Assembly (NCBI RefSeq): GCF_900110215.1
Contig: NZ_FOCX01000020.1
Coordinates: 1-64,000 of the forward strand
Direction of reading: 5' to 3'
Source: Halorientalis persicus
GTDB taxonomy: Archaea; Halobacteriota; Halobacteria; Halobacteriales; Haloarculaceae
Length of the DNA: 64,000 nucleotides
In this document: positions 60,580 to 64,000 of the stretch, in pieces
Numbering within the stretch: the first letter of the stretch is position 1
How the letters are laid out: each line of letters begins with the position of its first letter
Made by a program: the position numbers and the translations under genes
Notes under the pieces: generated by a model
Databases searched by the model: none
Told to the model about the DNA's origin: nothing
What the model saw: only the letters and a program-made list of their open reading frames with translations

Positions 60580-62454
60580 TTACTGAGTACCAGCAGTGTT
60601 CTCAAGCCAGGCCGAAAGCGAAAGTGCACGCCAGAGAACACGTGCAGAATGGATGTCTCTTTCCGCCTGAAAACGGTCGTGAGTCTCTCGTAGTGACTCA
60701 GGGTTGAGGTACGGCTCAACCATGCTCGGGTCTTCGACGAGTTCCAAGAGTTGATCGTCCGCTATCGCGAGTGCACCGATGAACGCTGCGTTCATCGTCG
60801 TCTTCCAGGACCGCCACTGGATTTCTTCCGGCAGTAGGTCGTCGAGAGCACGGCGGAGAATCATCCGCGTCCACCCGTCGGTGAGTTGCTGTGTTGGTGG
60901 GATGGCGAGACTGAACTCTACCAATCGTTTGTCGAGAAACGGGTACCGAGGTTCGATGCCGAACACCGCGTGAGTGATATCGTTGGCCTCAAGAAAGTCG
61001 ACGAGGGACCCTGCAGTGACCGATTCATACTGCCACTCTCGTGCGGTACGTGCGATAGCGGACCGTGGATCGGTTAGTCGGTGGTGGCGTGACGCAAGGT
61101 CGATACGGTTAGCAAACCCTTGGTCGAGTGTCGGATTTGCCCTCATTTCGACCGACGGCTTCCGCCGGATCCAGCGATACAGTCGCTCTACCGGATCGGG
61201 AATCAGCCCTGGAAGGACCTGTCGGAGAAAGAGACTTCGCGGTTGTCGGTCGAAAACGTCGCCCATCGCACGAAGTTCTTTCACCAGCTGGATCCACCGA
61301 CCGGTCCGAATCAAATGGGGGAGCAACACGAGTCCATAGCCGACGACGCTGTCGCCGTGAGTTCCTTCCAGTACGACCCCGACTTCGTCGTCGCTGGCGC
61401 GTCGCGCAATCTCCCATTTCATGAAGTGCATCGTGTTGTGGACTGGTGCATCGTAGTAGTCCATGGCCTGGTCGAACCCGGATAAGGCGCTTAGGTCGTC
61501 AGCGAAGACGTACTGGGAGTTGATTCCAGATCTATCGACCAAAGTCTCGATGTACTCCCGTTCGTCGCTCTCCGGCGCGTCCTCGAACACGCCGGAATAC
61601 GTTTTCAGGGGCTCGTCCGGCCACAGTTGTTCGTGCGCGACGGCCGTAACGGACGAAGAGTCCAACCCCCCGCTAAGCGTCGTCGCAGCAGGCTCGTCCG
61701 TCCGGAGCCGACAGTGGACGGCTTGCTCGAACAGGTCACGGAACCGACGTGCATAGTCCTCGTTGGAATCGAGCGTCACTGCTCGGCTCGGGTCAAGGTC
61801 CCAGTACCGCCAGCGTCGGCTGTTCCCCGCACTGACTATCATCGCGTGCGCGGGCGGAAGTCGCCTGATGGACTCGTAGAATGTGTTCTCCTCGTCTTCG
61901 AACAGGTTTGTTAGGAAATCGCCGACTTTCCTTTCGTTTAGCGACGGTTGGATGGACGGATGCGTCAGGATCGCCTTTGGCTCCGAAGCGACGGCGAACA
62001 GCCCGTCGGTGGCGTGGTAATAGAGCGGTTTGACGCCGAAATGATCTCGAGCACAGAACAGTCGGTTCTCGTGAGCGTCCCAGATGACGAAGGCATACGC
62101 TCCAACCAGGTGATCGACACACTGTTGCCCCCACTCACGATACGCCGCCAACAGCAGGTAGCTGTCGGATACCGATTCGTCGTCGCCGGGGGGATCGAGT
62201 CGCTGGCACAACTCGGCGCGGTTGTCGAGACGAACGTCGGCCGATACGACGAGTTCGTCTAGACGTTGCGGCTGGTCGTCGGTCTGTGCGGCTGGGACCG
62301 ACTGGAGATGCTGGTAACCCATCCCGACTGCGTCGTTGATCCACATATCATCTCCGTCTGGCCCGCGGTGATCGAGCGACGTCAGGGCCGTTTCGAGACG
62401 CGCTGGCTCGATTTTGTCCCGCCCCCGCTGAAAAATCGCGACGAGTCCGCTCAT
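60580..62454 (-). CDS. asparagine-synthetase-like macrolactam synthetase (lasso cyclase)
   Basis: 624 residues. N-terminal class II glutamine-amidotransferase-like domain (MSGLVAIFQRGRDKIEPARL; LDHRGPDGDDMW; RDHFGVKPLYY) in which the nucleophile Cys2 is Ser. C-terminal adenylating domain: PP motif TLSGGLDSSSVTAVA, EGTHGDSVVGYG, and PRYPFLDKRLVEFSLAIPPT, then DGWTRMILRRALDDLLPEEI. Loss of Cys2 rules out glutamine-derived ammonia and fits a lasso cyclase, which activates an Asp/Glu side chain for attack by the core N-terminus. It is upstream of the precursor on the same strand, 173 bases away. Confidence 0.8.
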   Translation of the reverse strand: MSGLVAIFQRGRDKIEPARLETALTSLDHRGPDGDDMWINDAVGMGYQHLQSVPAAQTDDQPQRLDELVVSADVRLDNRAELCQRLDPPGDDESVSDSYLLLAAYREWGQQCVDHLVGAYAFVIWDAHENRLFCARDHFGVKPLYYHATDGLFAVASEPKAILTHPSIQPSLNERKVGDFLTNLFEDEENTFYESIRRLPPAHAMIVSAGNSRRWRYWDLDPSRAVTLDSNEDYARRFRDLFEQAVHCRLRTDEPAATTLSGGLDSSSVTAVAHEQLWPDEPLKTYSGVFEDAPESDEREYIETLVDRSGINSQYVFADDLSALSGFDQAMDYYDAPVHNTMHFMKWEIARRASDDEVGVVLEGTHGDSVVGYGLVLLPHLIRTGRWIQLVKELRAMGDVFDRQPRSLFLRQVLPGLIPDPVERLYRWIRRKPSVEMRANPTLDQGFANRIDLASRHHRLTDPRSAIARTAREWQYESVTAGSLVDFLEANDITHAVFGIEPRYPFLDKRLVEFSLAIPPTQQLTDGWTRMILRRALDDLLPEEIQWRSWKTTMNAAFIGALAIADDQLLELVEDPSMVEPYLNPESLRETHDRFQAERDIHSARVLWRALSLSAWLENTAGTQ

Positions 62455-62612
62455 ATCAGCTCGTGTTCGGCTCGTTTCGATGCCCCGATGTGAAGTGCGG
62501 GTCTCACTGAGATACCTCTGTTATCAAGTAAAAATGAGTACAAGAATAAAAGTCCCGAGGCAGAAACGAGACGTTCGGGAGCACTCCCGAAAAGAAGCAG
62601 ACGTTCTGGCGC

Positions 62613-63467
62613 TCACTGGCTCGCGACGCCACCGTATCCCTGCTGTCCGTACCCCTGTTTTCCGAGTGCTCGTCCGGGGAAAGACGTGGGCTGTGAGGTA
62701 GTGCCACTGGTGGGCGTATTGGTTTCCGGTGTCGTCGTTTCGGGCGTCGCTGTCTCAGTCACTGCCGGAGTCGTGCTACCACCGGTTGACCCACTGCCAC
62801 CACTACCGGATCCGCCTCCACTGAATCCACCACCGTTTGCTCTATCGACAGTCGACTCTCCGTCGGTCGTCTCGACGGGTGTGATCGTGGGAGGCTCGGT
62901 CGTATCGACCATGTCCGGTGTGATGATCGTTTCCGTACCGGTCGGTGCGATGGTCGTATCAGTCGCCGTCGTTTCAGTGGTCCGAACAGTGTCAGCAGCG
63001 TCCGTGCCCGATCGCCTGTCAGCCGGGTTCGGTGTCGAGGGTGGGCTTGCTGTCGTCTTCGTAGTCGTTGTCATGGACGACCTGCCATCGGTATCAGTTG
63101 CCGAACCAGCTCCAACTGGTTGTCCTCCGTATCCAAACCGTGTTTCGCTCGATCTGCGTTCTGACTCCGGTTCCACACGCTGTCTGTCGGTGTCCAGGAA
63201 CGGTCCGATCACCAGCGAACCAAAGACGAGAGAGCCAAACTTGAGAACCGTGCGACGGGCCGGCCACGCTGACTCTGACGGGGTGTCCGTTTCAGCCGGT
63301 GAATCCCAGTTCTCGAACGGTATCCCACCGTTCAATTCGTCGGCCGTTATTTCGTCCGATCGCTCTTGCTGAGTGGCACCATCGTCGTCCAGTTCCGCAA
63401 CCGTGTCCCACTCCTCGAACGGCAACTCCGAATCATCCCCGTCGTCAAACAGTTCAGGATCACCCAT
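62613..63467 (-). CDS. Tat-exported Ser/Thr-rich protein with PFExWD motifs
   Basis: 284 residues. The cytoplasmic N-terminus holds two copies of PFExWD: LPFEEWD (15-21) and IPFENWD (49-55). A Tat-like signal follows (ARRTVLKFGSLVFGSLVIG, RR at 71-72). Next are GYGGQPVGAGSA, a long Thr/Ser/Pro-rich stretch, a Gly/Ser block (GGGFSGGGSGSGGSGSTGG) and a tail KQGYGQQGYGGVASQ. No enzyme domain is seen. It precedes the cyclase by 158 bases on the same strand; link to the lasso locus is open. Unknown function. Confidence 0.6.
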   Translation of the reverse strand: MGDPELFDDGDDSELPFEEWDTVAELDDDGATQQERSDEITADELNGGIPFENWDSPAETDTPSESAWPARRTVLKFGSLVFGSLVIGPFLDTDRQRVEPESERRSSETRFGYGGQPVGAGSATDTDGRSSMTTTTKTTASPPSTPNPADRRSGTDAADTVRTTETTATDTTIAPTGTETIITPDMVDTTEPPTITPVETTDGESTVDRANGGGFSGGGSGSGGSGSTGGSTTPAVTETATPETTTPETNTPTSGTTSQPTSFPGRALGKQGYGQQGYGGVASQ

Positions 63468-63824
63468 AGGTCGCTAGAACACGTTCCATGCAGCCGGACA
63501 TTCTGTAGACCGATAACCAAAGACCTGTCGTCACATTCACACTCTCGTGCCCTTTCTTTTCGCTGGAGTTAATTAAGAATTATTATCTGAGAGATCGTGG
63601 GCAAAAAAGATATCTCGAACACTGAGACCATGTTGTCGAAATAACTGCAAACGCGTTCAGGAAGATAGACAGGCGAACCATTAATTACAGCTTGGTTGAA
63701 AATGTCGGATTAGCAAATTATGGTCGGGAACTGAAGAAGGCATGGGGCACGTGTAATCGCTTTCTTCACACGTTTCTGGAAGAACCTGACTAGGGTTGCT
63801 CATGGAGGTCAGCGGACGAAAAGC
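63468..63824. other. AT-rich intergenic region
   Basis: About 350 bases, visibly poorer in GC than the rest of the window (for example TTAATTAAGAATTATTATC near 63568). No open frame with coding bias, no tRNA or clear repeat. It probably carries promoters for the minus-strand gene at 63467 and the plus-strand gene at 63825 and marks the edge of an acquired segment. Confidence 0.4.
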
Positions 63825-64000
63825 GTGGGTTCGGAACACGATTCGAAGGTAGTTGACGACGAGGACAGCGTCAGGAAACAGTCCAGGCTCAGTGATCTGG
63901 AGAGCGAAAACGAGCGGCTCCAATCACGACTGGAGACGAGAGTGACCTACCGGCGCGCCGCGGCGTTACTGCTCGCCTTCGCCGCTGTGGCGGTCGGAGC
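63825..64000 (+). CDS. coiled-coil membrane protein, N-terminal part (partial)
   Basis: 58 codons from GTG 63825 to the window end. A coiled coil (RLSDLESENERLQSRLETRV) precedes a hydrophobic helix that begins RRAAALLLAFAAVAVG. The rest is outside the window. No family assigned. Confidence 0.5.
   Translation, partial: MGSEHDSKVVDDEDSVRKQSRLSDLESENERLQSRLETRVTYRRAAALLLAFAAVAVG

Noticed and set aside
60580-62454. Ordinary asparagine synthetase
   Set aside because: The catalytic Cys2 of the glutaminase is Ser and the gene sits next to a lasso-type precursor and HprK-like kinase, so a cyclase fits better.
63681-63923. 80-codon minus-strand open frame at the window end
   Set aside because: No family pattern or codon bias, in an AT-rich gap, and overlapping the better-supported coiled-coil membrane gene on the plus strand.

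Overview
The window is chromosomal DNA of a haloarchaeon (class Halobacteria). Three things point there: high GC with strongly acidic proteins, short overlapping operons, and clade-typical genes (Bat-like HTH_10 regulators, HalOD1 domain, halocyanin, the cdrL-cdrS-ftsZ2-ncsA neighbourhood). The genus cannot be fixed from the sequence alone.

Layout. 1-0.6 kb: edge of an IS6-family insertion sequence. 0.6-6.7 kb: lipid-kinase-like protein, a membrane protein/winged-helix pair, and a minus-strand operon with an ApbE flavin transferase and a ferric-reductase-like membrane protein. 6.7-15.2 kb: a Bat-like regulator divergent from a four-gene molybdoenzyme operon (Fe-S subunit, NrfD anchor, Tat-exported catalytic subunit, TorD chaperone), with three dyad sites in between. 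15.2-21.9 kb: luciferase-like oxidoreductase, TetR regulator with two matching operators, MATE exporter, isoprenoid-synthase-like protein, alcohol dehydrogenase. 22-31 kb: PQQ-propeller protein and a seven-gene type IV pilus operon. 31-38 kb: small conserved proteins, rhodanese, methyltransferase, a TnpB element that split a small membrane-protein gene, a run of tiny zinc-binding proteins, and a MinD ATPase. 38.5-48 kb: a second Bat-like regulator with a 7TM-type sensor, then an eight-gene cobalamin assembly and salvage operon. 48-54.3 kb: HalOD1 protein, HTH/coiled-coil protein, halocyanin, tRNA-Tyr with a broken partial copy, and cdrL-cdrS-ftsZ2-ncsA. 54.4-59.2 kb: hotdog thioesterase-like protein, alpha/beta hydrolase, methyltransferase, endonuclease IV, membrane hydrolase.

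59.2-63.8 kb is visibly more AT-rich and looks acquired. It holds the most interesting system in the window: a putative archaeal lasso-peptide locus. A 51-residue precursor gene (60251-60406, minus) has the lasso leader signature YxxPxLxxxGxxxxxT and a core ending in Gly-Gly-Gly-Ser-Phe. Beside it are an HPr-kinase-like enzyme (the type that phosphorylates paeninodin-class lasso peptides) and an asparagine-synthetase-like macrolactam cyclase whose glutaminase cysteine is replaced by serine. The usual RRE protein (B1) and leader protease (B2) are not in the window.
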